This document shows positions 53,548 through 63,251 of a stretch of 64,000 bases of DNA, one piece after another. The stretch's first letter is position 1, and each line of letters begins with the position of its first letter. The notes beneath the pieces were generated by a model, which saw nothing but the letters and a program-made list of their open reading frames with translations, searched no databases and was not told the DNA's origin. The translations under genes were made by a program, and so were the position numbers. The stretch covers positions 372,001 to 436,000 of the forward strand of contig NZ_JACYXL010000003.1 of the NCBI RefSeq assembly GCF_014842995.1, read 5' to 3'. The DNA is from Rhodanobacter sp. 7MK24. Its GTDB lineage: Bacteria > Pseudomonadota > Gammaproteobacteria > Xanthomonadales > Rhodanobacteraceae.

Positions 53548-54170
53548 CAGGGTCGCATGGCCTTTTCTTGCTCGGTCATGCTGCGCGCAAAACCCTGGCT
53601 GTGGAATAGCCGCTCACCATAATCCAAGATCGGCTTGCCCTCGCGCCCCAGATCCACGCCCAGCCACGGCAAGCGCCAGACCACCGGCGCCACCAGGCAA
53701 TCTGCCAGGCTCATCTCGGGATTGAGGAAGAACTTGGATGCCTTGAACAACGGCAACGCCGCCAGCAGGTGCGCACGCAGGCGCTTGCGCGCAGGTTCGG
53801 CGGTGCGCCCGCCGGCACGAATGGTATCCACCTCAACCAGCCAGTCTTTCTCGATGCGCACCGCAGCGACGCGCAGCCTGGCACGCGAGAGCGGGTCGAT
53901 CGGCATCAGCGGCGGGTGCGGGTAGCGCTCGTCGAGGTATTCGCACACCACGGCCGCGTCGTACAGGGTCAGGTCACGATCCACCAGGGTGGGCGTGCTG
54001 CCGTAGGGGTTGAGGTCGCGCAGATCCTCCGGCGGCTTGCCCGGCTCGACCAGTGCGCGCTCGTAGCTGACGCCCTTGGCGGCCAACACCAGCCTGGCAC
54101 GATGGCACTGGATGTCATCGGCCGTGGTGTAGAGGGTGAGTGCATTGCGTGAGCGGGCGCTTGGAACCAT
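53547..54170 (-). CDS. sspA: Stringent starvation protein A (glutathione S-transferase fold)
   Basis: RNA-polymerase-associated GST-like protein involved in starvation and acid responses. 207 aa: thioredoxin-like N-terminal domain (LTLYTTADDIQCHRARLVLAAKG, NPYGSTPTLVDRDLTLYDA) and a helical C-terminal domain (SLADCLVAPVVWRLPWLG). No catalytic Ser or Tyr typical of true GSTs is apparent. Co-transcribed with sspB; downstream of petABC on the same strand. Confidence 0.93.
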   Translation of the reverse strand: MVPSARSRNALTLYTTADDIQCHRARLVLAAKGVSYERALVEPGKPPEDLRDLNPYGSTPTLVDRDLTLYDAAVVCEYLDERYPHPPLMPIDPLSRARLRVAAVRIEKDWLVEVDTIRAGGRTAEPARKRLRAHLLAALPLFKASKFFLNPEMSLADCLVAPVVWRLPWLGVDLGREGKPILDYGERLFHSQGFARSMTEQEKAMRP

Positions 54171-54195
54171 GCGCGATATTCCTGTTGCGGTTGCG

Positions 54196-54226
54196 CGAAT
54201 GCGGCAGCCCCTGGCCGCCGCATTCG
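54196..54226 (-). terminator. Stem-loop after petC
   Basis: CGAATGCGGC/GCCGCATTCG (54196-54205/54217-54226), a 10-bp stem in the 75-nt gap between petC and sspA. There is no T-run, so it may only partly separate the two units. Confidence 0.45.
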
Positions 54227-54245
54227 ATGGTATTGCTGCCGGGAA

Positions 54246-55016
54246 TCAGTGGACGTCTTTCCAGTATTCCTTCTTGAGCAGGTAGGCCAGCAGGGTGAAC
54301 AGCGCCAGGAACAGCAGGACCCAGACCCCGTAGTGATGCCGCTGCAGGGCCGCCGGCTCCGAAACGTACTCCAGGAAGTTCACCAGGTCACGCGTGGCCT
54401 GCTGGTATTGCCCAGGGGTCAGCTTGCCGGGATGCGCCAGCTCCAGCTTCTCCGCTTCATCGGAGCCGGGTTTGGTCACCGCCACCTGCTCGCCCTGCAG
54501 TTCCCACAGCGGGAACGGCATCGCTGCGTTCGGCAGCGTGGTGTTGTTCCAGCCGATCGGGCTCTTCGGGTCGAGGTAGAAGGTATTGAGGTAGGTGTAG
54601 ACCCAGTCGGCGGTCTTCGCACTCACTTCCAGCGACAGGTCCGGCGGGGCCTTGCCGAACCACTTCGTCGCGTCCTCCGCCGGCATGTGCGAGATCACCG
54701 GATCCTCGAACTTGGCGCCGGTGAAGTTGAGGTTCTGCATCACCTGCTGCTCGGTCAGCCCGAGATCGTCGGCGATGCGCGAGTAACGCATGTACTTCAG
54801 CGAGTGGCAGCCCACGCAGTAGTTGAAGAACAGCTTGGCGCCGCGCTGCAGGGAGGCCTGGTCGCGGATGTTGGAGCCGGACGCCATCAACTGCCCTTCG
54901 CCTTCGGCATGCGCCACCGGCTGACCGGCAAACAGCAGGCCAAGAGCCAGCGCAAATGCAGGAAGGAGTCGCTTCATCAGGAGCTCGGGCTTCATCAAGA
55001 GCGTCGGCTTAGTCAT
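54246..55016 (-). CDS. petC: Cytochrome c1 of the ubiquinol-cytochrome c reductase (bc1) complex
   Basis: 256 aa. Haem-binding CVGCH near residue 67, then the c1-type region RYSRIADDLGLTEQQVM, YTYLNTFYLDPKSPIGWNN, LPNAAMPFPLWELQG (axial Met), and one C-terminal TM helix (about 229-248) that anchors it in the inner membrane. A signal peptide lies within MKRLLPAFALALGLLFAG, so the ATG at 54977 is a possible start; 55016 overlaps petB by 8 nt. Confidence 0.95.
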   Translation of the reverse strand: MTKPTLLMKPELLMKRLLPAFALALGLLFAGQPVAHAEGEGQLMASGSNIRDQASLQRGAKLFFNYCVGCHSLKYMRYSRIADDLGLTEQQVMQNLNFTGAKFEDPVISHMPAEDATKWFGKAPPDLSLEVSAKTADWVYTYLNTFYLDPKSPIGWNNTTLPNAAMPFPLWELQGEQVAVTKPGSDEAEKLELAHPGKLTPGQYQQATRDLVNFLEYVSEPAALQRHHYGVWVLLFLALFTLLAYLLKKEYWKDVH

Positions 55017-56310
55017 GCGTCGTCACCCGATCCGGAACCGGCTTGGTCTTTTCCCAGCCGAAATGTGTGTAGGCCCACAGGAAAGCGAAGAAGCCGAAAT
55101 AGATCAGCGTCATCGTGCGGCCGAACGCGTTCTCCCACGTGGTCAGGTCGACGTTGCCGAACCATGCGGGGATCACCTCCGCGGTGATGCCCGCACCCAC
55201 CGCACCGAGGCCGAAGAACGCGATCACGAACAACGTCAGCGCCACCTTGTAGCCGGTGCCCCGGTAGCGGACCGACTTGACCTGGCCACGGTCGAACCAG
55301 GGCAGCAGGAACAGCACCGCGATTGCGCCGAACATCGCCAGCACGCCCCACACGGCCGTGCCTGCGAATGACGGGATCATGCGCACGATCGCGTAGAACG
55401 GAGTGAAGTACCACACCGGCTTGATCTCTGCCGGGGTAACCAGGTTATTGGCCGGGATCGAGTTGTCGTGCTCTAGGAACCAGCCGCCGAAGGTCGGCGC
55501 GAAGAAGATGATGAAGGCTGCCACGATCAGGAAGAAACCAACCCCGAACAGATCCTTCACCGTGTAGTACGGATGGAACGGGATGCCGTCGGCCGGCTTC
55601 AGCGCGTCCCAGCGGTTGCCCTTGGGGCCGTGCTTGACGTCGACGCCGTCGGGGTTGTTGGAACCCACCTCGTGCAACGCGGCCAGGTGCAGCACTACCA
55701 GCAGCAGCAGCACGATCGGCAGCGCGATCACGTGCAACGCGAAGAAGCGGTTGAGCGTGGCGTCGGCGGGCAGGAAGTCGCCCATGATCCACTCGACCAG
55801 GTGGCTGCCGATCACCGGGATGGTGCCGAACAGCGACACGATCACCTTGGCGCCCCAGAACGACATGTTGCCCCAGGGCAGCACGTAGCCCATGAAGGCC
55901 TCGGCCATCAACACCAGGAAGATCAGCATGCCGAGCAGCCACACCAGCTCGCGTGGCTTCTTGTACGAGCCGTACATGAGGCCGCGGAACATGTGCAGGA
56001 ACACCACCACGAAGAACAGCGATGCGCCGGTGGAATGCATGTAGCGGATCAGCCAGCCCCACTCCACGTCGCGCATGATGTACTGCACCGAGTCGAAGGC
56101 GCCGGCCGCGCTCGGGTTGTAGTTCATCGTGAGGAAGATGCCGGTGACGATCTGGTTGACCAGCACCAGGATTGCCAGCGAGCCAAAGTAGTACCAGAGG
56201 TTGAAGTTCTTCGGCGCGTAGTACTCGGTCATGTGCTTGCGGTACGTCGGCGCGAGGCCGGGCGCACGCTCGTTGACCCAGTCGCCGATGCGGACGAATA
56301 CGTTGGCCAT
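55009..56310 (-). CDS. petB: Cytochrome b of the bc1 complex
   Basis: 433 aa, eight or nine membrane helices. Haem ligands: two His pairs in the helix 2/helix 4 segments (RYMHSTGASLFFVVVFLHMFR, RFFALHVIALPIVLLLLVVLH) and the Qo-site PEWY-equivalent PVWYFTPFYAI (near residue 300). GWLIRYMHSTGAS and FMGYVLPWGNMSFWGAKV are family hallmarks. Starts one base inside the petA stop, and its end overlaps petC. Confidence 0.96.
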   Translation of the reverse strand: MANVFVRIGDWVNERAPGLAPTYRKHMTEYYAPKNFNLWYYFGSLAILVLVNQIVTGIFLTMNYNPSAAGAFDSVQYIMRDVEWGWLIRYMHSTGASLFFVVVFLHMFRGLMYGSYKKPRELVWLLGMLIFLVLMAEAFMGYVLPWGNMSFWGAKVIVSLFGTIPVIGSHLVEWIMGDFLPADATLNRFFALHVIALPIVLLLLVVLHLAALHEVGSNNPDGVDVKHGPKGNRWDALKPADGIPFHPYYTVKDLFGVGFFLIVAAFIIFFAPTFGGWFLEHDNSIPANNLVTPAEIKPVWYFTPFYAIVRMIPSFAGTAVWGVLAMFGAIAVLFLLPWFDRGQVKSVRYRGTGYKVALTLFVIAFFGLGAVGAGITAEVIPAWFGNVDLTTWENAFGRTMTLIYFGFFAFLWAYTHFGWEKTKPVPDRVTTHD

Positions 56311-56915
56311 CACGCGCCCTCCTTCGGATCCACGCCGATCTGCACGGTCGTATCGTCGATGAAGTGGTACGGCGGAATTTCCATGTTCTTGGGCGCAGGC
56401 ACACCCTGGTATACACGGCCGGCCATGTCGTAGCGCGAGTGGTGGCAGGGGCAGTAGTAGCCGCCTTGCCAGTTCGGGTCGAACGGCTCGGGCTTGAGGT
56501 CCGGCACGTAATTCGGCACGCAGCCCAAGTGGGTGCAGATGCCGATCATCACCAGCCACTCTGGCTTGATCGAGCGCGTTTCGTTCTGTGCGTACTTGGG
56601 TTGCTGGGCGGCGGAGGCGCCGTCGGATTTCGGGTCGACGAGCCGCGCGTCCTGCTTGGGCAATGCGGCCAACTGCGACGGCGAGCGGTTGACGATGAAT
56701 ACCGGCAGGCTGCGCCAGCCGACGATCAATTGCTGGCCTGGTTCTATCTTTTTGAGGGATTGGGTGACCGGAGCCCCTGCGGCTTTGGCTCGCGCGCTGG
56801 GTTCCCACGACTTGATGAAGGGCACGGCTGCCGACACGATCCCCACGCCACCGACCACTGCGGTGGCCGACGTGAGAAACCGGCGGCGGCCATGATCGAC
56901 GACTTCGTTCGCCAT
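56310..56915 (-). CDS. petA: Rieske iron-sulfur subunit of the bc1 complex
   Basis: 201 aa. Twin-arginine-type N-terminus GRRRFLT followed by a membrane anchor (about 14-34), with the Rieske [2Fe-2S] motifs CTHLGC (near 124) and CPCHHS (near 153). The start at MANEVVDHGRRR has a GGAGAG ribosome-binding site; an ATG 27 nt earlier is possible. First gene of petABC. Confidence 0.96.
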   Translation of the reverse strand: MANEVVDHGRRRFLTSATAVVGGVGIVSAAVPFIKSWEPSARAKAAGAPVTQSLKKIEPGQQLIVGWRSLPVFIVNRSPSQLAALPKQDARLVDPKSDGASAAQQPKYAQNETRSIKPEWLVMIGICTHLGCVPNYVPDLKPEPFDPNWQGGYYCPCHHSRYDMAGRVYQGVPAPKNMEIPPYHFIDDTTVQIGVDPKEGA

Positions 56916-56990
56916 CAGGCTCTCCGGTACTTGCTGCGTCAAGAAGGGCTCGCGCCCAGCAATCAGATTGGAACCCCTGTGAATCGCGTT

Positions 56991-57019
56991 AGTCTAGCGT
57001 CAGCCCCCACACCGTACAA
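56991..57019 (-). promoter_or_regulatory. petABC promoter
   Basis: Minus-strand TTGTAC (57019-57014), 17-nt spacer, TAGACT (56996-56991), about 75 nt before the petA start. On the plus strand the same bases contain TACAAT (57015-57020), a possible -10 for the divergent degS-like gene. Confidence 0.6.
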
Positions 57020-57104
57020 TAAAAGGGCTGCGGCTATTCGACGCTGCTCGTCGTCGCCAGCCTAACCCACCGCCAGCCCGCCCGTCACGGACTCGTAGCA
57101 CGAC

Positions 57105-58277
57105 ATGAAACATGCCGCCGGCACGCTCGCCTTCCTCGCCCGCTGTGTCGTCGCCGGCTTGGCCGCGGCCTTCGTGATCGGCCTGCTCTGGCCGGCCAGC
57201 GGCGAGCGCCTTCGTGCGCGCCTGCACTTGCCTGTCGCGCAGACCAACGACGCACCGCCCCTCCATGCCCCCGCGTCCTATGCCGATGCGGTCGCCGCGG
57301 CGGCGCCCTCGGTGGTGAACATCTATGCCGACAAGATCGTCAACGAACGGGCGATCAAGATGTACGACAACCCCATCCTGCAGCAGATGCTCGGCGGCAC
57401 GCTCACTACTTATGCGCGCCGCGAACAGACGCTCGGGTCGGGTGTGATCGTCAGCGCGCAGGGCTATGTGCTCACCAACTACCATGTGATCTCGCACGCC
57501 ACCGACATCCAGGTACTGTTGTACGACGGCCGCGTGGCCAAGGCCACCCTGGTCGGTGCGGACGATGAAACCGATCTCGCCGTGTTGAAGATCGACGCCG
57601 GCAACCTGCCGGTGATCCAGCTCGCCGAGCAGAACCTGCGCCCCGGCGACGTGGTGCTGGCGATCGGCAACCCCCTGGGCCTCAACCAGACCGTGACCAT
57701 GGGCATCGTCAGCGCAGTGGGGCGCCAGTTGAACGCCTCCAGCGCCGAGGATTTCATCCAGACCGATGCGGCGATCAACCTCGGCAATTCCGGCGGCGCC
57801 CTGGTCAACACCACGGGCCAGCTGGTGGGCATCAACACCTTGCTGATCAACCAGACCACGAACACCAAAAACATCGGCTTCGCCATTCCGGCCGGGACCG
57901 CCAAGAAAGTGCTGGATCAGATCGTCGCCACCGGTCACGTGGTGCGCGGCTGGCTGGGCGCTGATTACACGTTCGTGCCGGTGGACGCCAACAGCGGCCT
58001 GCCGCCGGCGGCGCGCGGCGCCTCGGTCGTCGACGTTTACCCGGGCAGTCCCGCAGCGCTGGCCGGCATCCAGCCGCGCGACATCCTGCTGCGCATCGGC
58101 GACGACGACATCCGCGACCCGGCAGACCTGCGCCGGCGCGAAGCGGCAATCAAGCCCGGCACCAAGGTGGAAATCTCCGGGCTGCGCAACGGCAGCCCAT
58201 TCCATGTCACGGCCACGCTGGCCGAACGGCCGCCGATGAGCGCGGCCGCGGCGACCGACAACGGCGAGCAGCAGTGA
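57105..58277 (+). CDS. DegS/DegQ-type HtrA serine protease (one PDZ domain)
   Basis: 390 aa. An N-terminal membrane anchor (about 12-32), a trypsin-like domain with His in TNYHVIS (near 130), Asp in DETDLAVLKI (near 158) and Ser in GNSGGALVN (near 229), then one PDZ domain (about 285-375: VVDVYPGSPAALAGIQPRDILLRIG). A single PDZ plus anchor fits DegS, the RseA-cleaving sensor of envelope stress, better than soluble DegP/DegQ. rseA/rpoE are not nearby. Confidence 0.9.
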   Translation: MKHAAGTLAFLARCVVAGLAAAFVIGLLWPASGERLRARLHLPVAQTNDAPPLHAPASYADAVAAAAPSVVNIYADKIVNERAIKMYDNPILQQMLGGTLTTYARREQTLGSGVIVSAQGYVLTNYHVISHATDIQVLLYDGRVAKATLVGADDETDLAVLKIDAGNLPVIQLAEQNLRPGDVVLAIGNPLGLNQTVTMGIVSAVGRQLNASSAEDFIQTDAAINLGNSGGALVNTTGQLVGINTLLINQTTNTKNIGFAIPAGTAKKVLDQIVATGHVVRGWLGADYTFVPVDANSGLPPAARGASVVDVYPGSPAALAGIQPRDILLRIGDDDIRDPADLRRREAAIKPGTKVEISGLRNGSPFHVTATLAERPPMSAAAATDNGEQQ

Positions 58278-58278
58278 C

Positions 58279-59292
58279 TCAGCCCGAGCGCTCCGCCTGC
58301 GGCTCGTGCAGCTTCGCCTCGTAACGTTTGCGCAGGGTATCCACACGTTCCACGTACACCTGCGTTTCCGCATAGGGTGGTACGCCGTTGTACTTCTCCA
58401 CCGCCCCGGGGCCGGCGTTGTAGGCCGCAGCGGCGAGGTGCTTGTTCCCGTTGAAGGTGCGCAGCAGCAAGGCCAGGTAACGCGCTCCGCCGCGGATGTT
58501 CTGGCTGGGGTCGAACGCGTCGAGGACCCCCATGCTGACAGCCGTGCCCGGCATCAGCTGCATCAATCCCTGCGCCCCCTTGATCGACTGCACGCGCGGA
58601 TTGAACGCGCTCTCGGCGTGGATGATCGCCCGGATGAAGGCTTCGTCCACGCCCGATTCCCGGCTGGCCAGCTGGATGGCATCCGCGTAGTCGGCCGTGT
58701 TGAGATGCACGGTGTCCCAATGGATATTCGAGTGCAGATCGCAGGCGATACAGGTGAGTATCATCAACACGTTCTTCGTCAGCACATCGCCGTTTTGCCG
58801 CATGGGTATGGAATCGCCGAAATACACACTGCCGTCGGCGTGCACTACTTTGTAGTAGTGCGTTTCTATGTAGTGGCGCGTCTGTTGATCCTGTGCGGGG
58901 TTAGCGCCTGGACCGCTGTCTGCCGCCGAATTTGTCTTCGGCATGGCCTCGGCTGCAGCGACTCCCCTCATTCCTTCCGATGCTGGCCGGGCCGTGGTGA
59001 ATACCTCGCTGGTTACCTGCGCCAGCGATGCCAGAGGCAATCGGTCGATGCTCGCGCTGTACACGCGCCCCGTCACGCCGGACAGGGACGCCGCCGGTTT
59101 CGCCACGGCACGACGCGGCGCCGGACCTTGGGGACCCGCTATGCGGCTGCATCCCCGAAAGCCCACCGTACTGGTGGTATATGCCACTTCGCCGCTGGCT
59201 CCGGTGCAGCGGTACAGGGTGCTGGCGTGCGCCTTTGGCAGCCAGAATGCTGCCAGCAGGGCGCAGCCCAGCGCGATCCGTGCAAGGATCAT
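58279..59292 (-). CDS. Lytic transglycosylase with N-terminal DUF4124-like domain
   Basis: 337 aa. Signal peptide (about 1-23, ending AHA), a DUF4124-like start (STLYRCTGASGEVAYT), a linker, a second short motif (YYKVVHADGSVYFGDS) and a C-terminal SLT goose-type lysozyme domain (about 205-325). The catalytic Glu lies in IHAESAFNPRVQS, then GAQGLMQLMPGTA and AAAAYNAGPGAVEKYNG. It cleaves peptidoglycan glycan strands with 1,6-anhydro ends. Two nt from the convergent protease gene. The 259 nt between it and miaB contain TAAAAT (59492-59497), a possible miaB -10. Confidence 0.9.
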   Translation of the reverse strand: MILARIALGCALLAAFWLPKAHASTLYRCTGASGEVAYTTSTVGFRGCSRIAGPQGPAPRRAVAKPAASLSGVTGRVYSASIDRLPLASLAQVTSEVFTTARPASEGMRGVAAAEAMPKTNSAADSGPGANPAQDQQTRHYIETHYYKVVHADGSVYFGDSIPMRQNGDVLTKNVLMILTCIACDLHSNIHWDTVHLNTADYADAIQLASRESGVDEAFIRAIIHAESAFNPRVQSIKGAQGLMQLMPGTAVSMGVLDAFDPSQNIRGGARYLALLLRTFNGNKHLAAAAYNAGPGAVEKYNGVPPYAETQVYVERVDTLRKRYEAKLHEPQAERSG

Positions 59293-59551
59293 GCTGGTCG
59301 TTGGGGAACCGGGAACAGGCCGGCCGGCGTTCCCCCTGTGGCGCACGGCTTCAAACATGGCGGCAGTGTGCCGCCGTGCGACTTCCGCGCCAAGAGCGAT
59401 CGCATCGTTTCGTGCACCATGCCCGCGCAACGAACCGCCTCAAGTATCTGATCCGACAAGCCCGCTGATGGCAGGTAAGAGCCAGCCGGCGTAAAATGCG
59501 CGGTTCGGCGCAATCCGCGCCGCGCCTCGCGCAACCACGGTAACCAGCACC

Positions 59552-60895
59552 ATGAGCGGCAAGCTTTTCATCAAGACCCACGGCTGTCAGATGAACGAGT
59601 ACGACTCGGCCAAGATGGCCGATGTGCTCAAGGCATCGCACGGCCTGGAGCTGACCCAGGACGAGTCCGAGGCGGACGTGATCCTGGTCAACACCTGCTC
59701 GATTCGCGAGAAGGCGCAGGAGAAGGTGTTCAGCCAGCTCGGCCGCTGGAAGGAACACAAGCAGGGCGGCAGGCCAGTGCTGATCGGCGTGGGCGGCTGC
59801 GTCGCCTCACAGGAAGGCGAGGCCATCATCAAGCGCGCCCCCTACGTGGACCTGGTGTTTGGCCCGCAGACCCTGCACCGCCTGCCCGAGCTGATCGAGT
59901 CGCGCCGCGAAAGTGGCAAGCCGCAGGTGGACATCTCCTTCCCCGAGATCGAGAAGTTCGACAAGCTGCCCGAGCCGCGCGCCGAAGGCCCCACCGCCTT
60001 CGTCTCGATCATGGAAGGCTGCTCGAAGTACTGCAGCTACTGCGTGGTGCCCTACACCCGCGGCACCGAGATCAGCCGTCCGTTCGACGACGTGCTGGTG
60101 GAAGTGGCGCAGCTCGCCGAACAGGGCGTTCGCGAAGTGAACCTGCTGGGCCAGAACGTCAACGCCTACCGGGGCCCGATGCACGACGGCGGCATCGCGG
60201 ATCTTGCCGTGCTGATCCACGCTATCGCGCAGATCGAGGGCATCGGCCGCATCCGCTTCACCACCTCGCATCCGCTGGAGTTCTCCGACTCGCTGATCGA
60301 GGCCTACGCCAGCGTGCCCAAGCTCGCCAACTTCCTGCACCTGCCGGTGCAGGCCGGCTCGGACCGTATCCTCGCGGCGATGAAGCGCGGCTACACCGCG
60401 CTGGAGTTCAAGCAGAAGATCCGCAAGCTGCGCGCGGTGCGCCCGGACATCTGCGTGTCGTCCGACTTCATCGTGGGTTTCCCCGGCGAAACCGACGAGG
60501 ATTTCGAGAAGACCATGAAGCTGATCGAGGACGTGGGCTTCGACCAGAGCTTCAGTTTCATCTTCTCCGCTCGCCCCGGCACCCCGGCGGCCAGCCTTGC
60601 CGACGACACGCCGATGGCGGTGAAGCATCAGCGGCTGGAACGCCTGCAGGCCGCGATCAACGCCAAGGCAAGGGCCATCAACGAGGCGATGGTCGGCACC
60701 GTGCAACGCGTGCTGGTGGAAAAGCCCAGCACCAAGAACCCGCACGAACTCGCCGGTCGCACCGAGAACATGCGCTACGTGAACTTCCCCGGCGACGCGC
60801 GCATGATCGGCCGCTTCGTGGACGTGCTGGTCACCGAGGCCATGGCCAACTCGCTGCGCGGCCGGGTGCATCTTTCCGAGCACCAAGCTGCCTAA
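59552..60895 (+). CDS. miaB: tRNA-2-methylthio-N6-dimethylallyladenosine synthase MiaB
   Basis: Radical-SAM methylthiotransferase that makes ms2i6A37. 447 aa: N-terminal UPF0004 cysteines in [21 protein letters not shown] and VGGCVAS (second cluster), radical [11 protein letters not shown] (near 156-163), and a C-terminal TRAM domain (about 380-445). Usual length. Followed by an unrelated small membrane gene and then phoH-ybeY-corC, which are normally directly adjacent. Confidence 0.96.
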   Translation: MSGKLFIKTHGCQMNEYDSAKMADVLKASHGLELTQDESEADVILVNTCSIREKAQEKVFSQLGRWKEHKQGGRPVLIGVGGCVASQEGEAIIKRAPYVDLVFGPQTLHRLPELIESRRESGKPQVDISFPEIEKFDKLPEPRAEGPTAFVSIMEGCSKYCSYCVVPYTRGTEISRPFDDVLVEVAQLAEQGVREVNLLGQNVNAYRGPMHDGGIADLAVLIHAIAQIEGIGRIRFTTSHPLEFSDSLIEAYASVPKLANFLHLPVQAGSDRILAAMKRGYTALEFKQKIRKLRAVRPDICVSSDFIVGFPGETDEDFEKTMKLIEDVGFDQSFSFIFSARPGTPAASLADDTPMAVKHQRLERLQAAINAKARAINEAMVGTVQRVLVEKPSTKNPHELAGRTENMRYVNFPGDARMIGRFVDVLVTEAMANSLRGRVHLSEHQAA

Positions 60896-60901
60896 TCCCG
60901 T

Positions 60902-61393
60902 ATGTCCAATCCCCTGCCACCCGTGCTCTACCATCAGCCGGACAAAACCCGTCACATCATGATCAAACGCGCGCTGGTCGCGGGTAGCCTGTTGGTCTAC
61001 GCAGTGGCGCTCTATATGGATCCGTACCAGCAAGTGGGACCTGCCAACGACGGATCCTGGGGAGGATTAGCTCTCCTGTTGATAGGCTGGCTCGGCGTGT
61101 TTATGGGCATCGTCCCTTGGCTGGCCAATCCTTTCCTGCTGCTTGCCTGGATACTGTCGTTCAGGCAGCGCGGACAAGGCGTGGTGTACGCCAGCGCTAG
61201 CGCTATCGCCTTCGGACTTAGCTTCCTGTTCTATCGTGAAATTCCCACGGACGAAGCCGGCCATTACGCGGCTATCGCACACTATCAGGCCGGTTACTGG
61301 CTATGGCTGATCAGCATGATCCTGATGCTTGCCACCGGCCTGATCGTCGAGGCGCGCTATCGATCATCGCTCCAGGTTGTCGGGCATCCATGA
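60902..61393 (+). CDS. Hypothetical membrane protein inserted between miaB and phoH
   Basis: 163 aa with four hydrophobic segments (about 22-40, 52-80, 95-112, 130-150). DEAGHYAAIAHYQAGYWLW lies before the last. I do not recognise a family. G+C looks lower than in the flanking genes by eye, with more AT-ending codons, hinting at recent acquisition. It begins 6 nt after the miaB stop and is therefore probably read from the miaB transcript. Confidence 0.6.
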   Translation: MSNPLPPVLYHQPDKTRHIMIKRALVAGSLLVYAVALYMDPYQQVGPANDGSWGGLALLLIGWLGVFMGIVPWLANPFLLLAWILSFRQRGQGVVYASASAIAFGLSFLFYREIPTDEAGHYAAIAHYQAGYWLWLISMILMLATGLIVEARYRSSLQVVGHP

Positions 61394-61469
61394 GTGGCTC
61401 CTTGCAGGTCCACGAAATTAGCCCTATCGGCCTCTATGCCATGCATCACCTCCCTCTAAGAGCGCGTCC

Positions 61470-62456
61470 ATGCCCAATGATCTAAACCAACGCGATTTCG
61501 CCCTAGACCCGGAAGACAACGCCCGGCTCGCCAGCCTGTGCGGGCCGTTCGACGAGCACCTGCGCCAGATCGAGCTGCGCCTGGGCGTGGAGATCGACCA
61601 CCGCGGCAACCTGTTCCGGGTGATCGGTGAGGAAACCGGCGCGCGCGCCGCCGAGAAGGTGCTGCGCGCGTTGTACGTCGTCACCGAGAACGAGATCCTC
61701 AACGGCGCGAAGATCAATCTGCACCTCGCCGAGTCGGGCGTGGATTCTCTCACCGACGACGCGGGCGAGGGCGCACAGGAAGTCGCCATCAAGGTGAAGC
61801 GCGGCGTGATCAAAGGCCGCGGCGCGAACCAGGCGCGCTACCTGCACGCCATCGCGCGCCACGACATCAATTTCGGCGTGGGCCCGGCCGGCACCGGCAA
61901 GACCTACCTCGCCGTGGCCAGCGCGGTGGAGGCGCTGGAGGCGAACCGCGTGCAACGCCTGCTGCTAGTTCGTCCTGCCGTCGAGGCTGGCGAGAAACTG
62001 GGCTTTCTGCCCGGGGACCTCTCGCAGAAAGTCGACCCCTACCTGCGCCCGCTGTACGACGCGCTGTACGAGATGCTCGGCTTCGAAAAGGTGGCCAAAC
62101 TGATCGAGCGCAACGTGATCGAGATCGCGCCGCTGGCGTACATGCGAGGCCGTACGCTCAACGACTCCTACGTGATCCTCGACGAGGCGCAGAACACCAC
62201 CGTCGAACAGATGAAGATGTTCCTCACCCGCATCGGCTTCGGCTCGGTGGCGGTGATCACCGGCGACGTCAGCCAGGTCGACCTGCCCCGCAATGTGCGC
62301 TCCGGCCTGCGCCATGCCGTGGAAGTGCTGCGTGGCGTGGACGGCATCAGTTTCACCTTCTTCACCTCGCGCGACGTCGTGCGTCACCCGCTGGTGGCGA
62401 AGATCGTGCGCGCCTACGAGGCCTTCGAGCAGGCATCCGAGGAACAAACGCGGTGA
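61470..62456 (+). CDS. ybeZ: PhoH-family ATPase (YbeZ)
   Basis: 328 aa. N-terminal KH-like part (about 1-115), then a PhoH P-loop domain: [15 protein letters not shown] (near 132-146), [41 protein letters not shown] (Walker B), GDVSQVDLP. Functions with the YbeY RNase in rRNA processing. Its stop overlaps the GTG start of ybeY. Confidence 0.94.
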   Translation: MPNDLNQRDFALDPEDNARLASLCGPFDEHLRQIELRLGVEIDHRGNLFRVIGEETGARAAEKVLRALYVVTENEILNGAKINLHLAESGVDSLTDDAGEGAQEVAIKVKRGVIKGRGANQARYLHAIARHDINFGVGPAGTGKTYLAVASAVEALEANRVQRLLLVRPAVEAGEKLGFLPGDLSQKVDPYLRPLYDALYEMLGFEKVAKLIERNVIEIAPLAYMRGRTLNDSYVILDEAQNTTVEQMKMFLTRIGFGSVAVITGDVSQVDLPRNVRSGLRHAVEVLRGVDGISFTFFTSRDVVRHPLVAKIVRAYEAFEQASEEQTR

Positions 62457-62911
62457 GCACGACGACTCTGCATGTGGGCTATGCCGTACCACGCGCCGGC
62501 ATCCCGTCGTCCACCAGCTTCCGCTGTTGGGTGGAAGCCGCCCTGCGTGGGGCCAAGCGGCGCAAAGCCACCGAGCTTTCCATCCGCATCGTCGATGCCG
62601 GCGAAGGCCGTGCGCTCAACCGCGATTACCGCGGCAAGGACTACGCCACCAACGTGCTGTCCTTCGAGGCGGAACTGCCGCCGGGCATGAAGTTGCCGCT
62701 GATCGGCGACATGGTGATCTGCGCCCCCGTGGTGGCACGCGAAGCCGCCGAACAAGGCAAGCGCGCACACGACCACTGGGCCCACCTCACCGTGCACGGC
62801 GTGCTGCATCTGCTCGGCCATGACCACATCGTCGAGGCCGAAGCCGTGGCGATGGAGGCGCTGGAAACGCGCATCCTCGCAGGCCTGGGCATCGCCGATC
62901 CCTATGCGTGA
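62453..62911 (+). CDS. ybeY: Endoribonuclease YbeY
   Basis: 152 aa from GTG (GTGA overlap with ybeZ). The zinc-binding signature [11 protein letters not shown] (near 115-125) and the N-terminal [18 protein letters not shown] are diagnostic. Single-strand RNase for 16S rRNA 3'-end maturation and ribosome quality control. Confidence 0.95.
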   Translation: MSTTTLHVGYAVPRAGIPSSTSFRCWVEAALRGAKRRKATELSIRIVDAGEGRALNRDYRGKDYATNVLSFEAELPPGMKLPLIGDMVICAPVVAREAAEQGKRAHDHWAHLTVHGVLHLLGHDHIVEAEAVAMEALETRILAGLGIADPYA

Positions 62912-63251
62912 CGGCTGCCCATGATTTCCAAACGCTCTGCGCCGGAGGCTGTTTGCGTGCAGGCCAAGGAAGAGCGAAGGAGTGGACGTGCGTCCACGAC
63001 CGAGCGATGACGCAAGCCTACGCGCAAACAAACCCGGCCCTTCGCGTTGTCATCGATTGAGCGCCATACGGCAGCGCGCGGCTTGACCTGACAGTAGTCT
63101 GGCATTGCGCCACGCACTTCCACCGGACGCCCAATCGATGGCAACGCGGGGGTGCTTGGAGATCGTGAGCAGGCTCTTACACCCTGAACTGTCACGCTTT
63201 TTCCGCTAGACTCGTGCTTCCGCCCGCATCCGGGCAGTTGCAACCCGAGTA
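62912..63251 (+). other. 340-nt non-coding spacer between ybeY and corC
   Basis: The genes are normally adjacent; here 340 nt intervene. I find no credible gene. A GTGGACG/CGTCCAC palindrome (around 62981-62999) sits in a stretch that looks like a scattered repeat unit. Promoter-like CTGAAC (63184-63189), 17 nt, TAGACT (63207-63212) lies 39 nt before the corC ATG. Confidence 0.5.
63184..63212 (+). promoter_or_regulatory. Candidate corC promoter
   Basis: CTGAAC, 17-nt spacer, TAGACT. This suggests that corC can be transcribed independently of ybeZ-ybeY. Confidence 0.45.
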
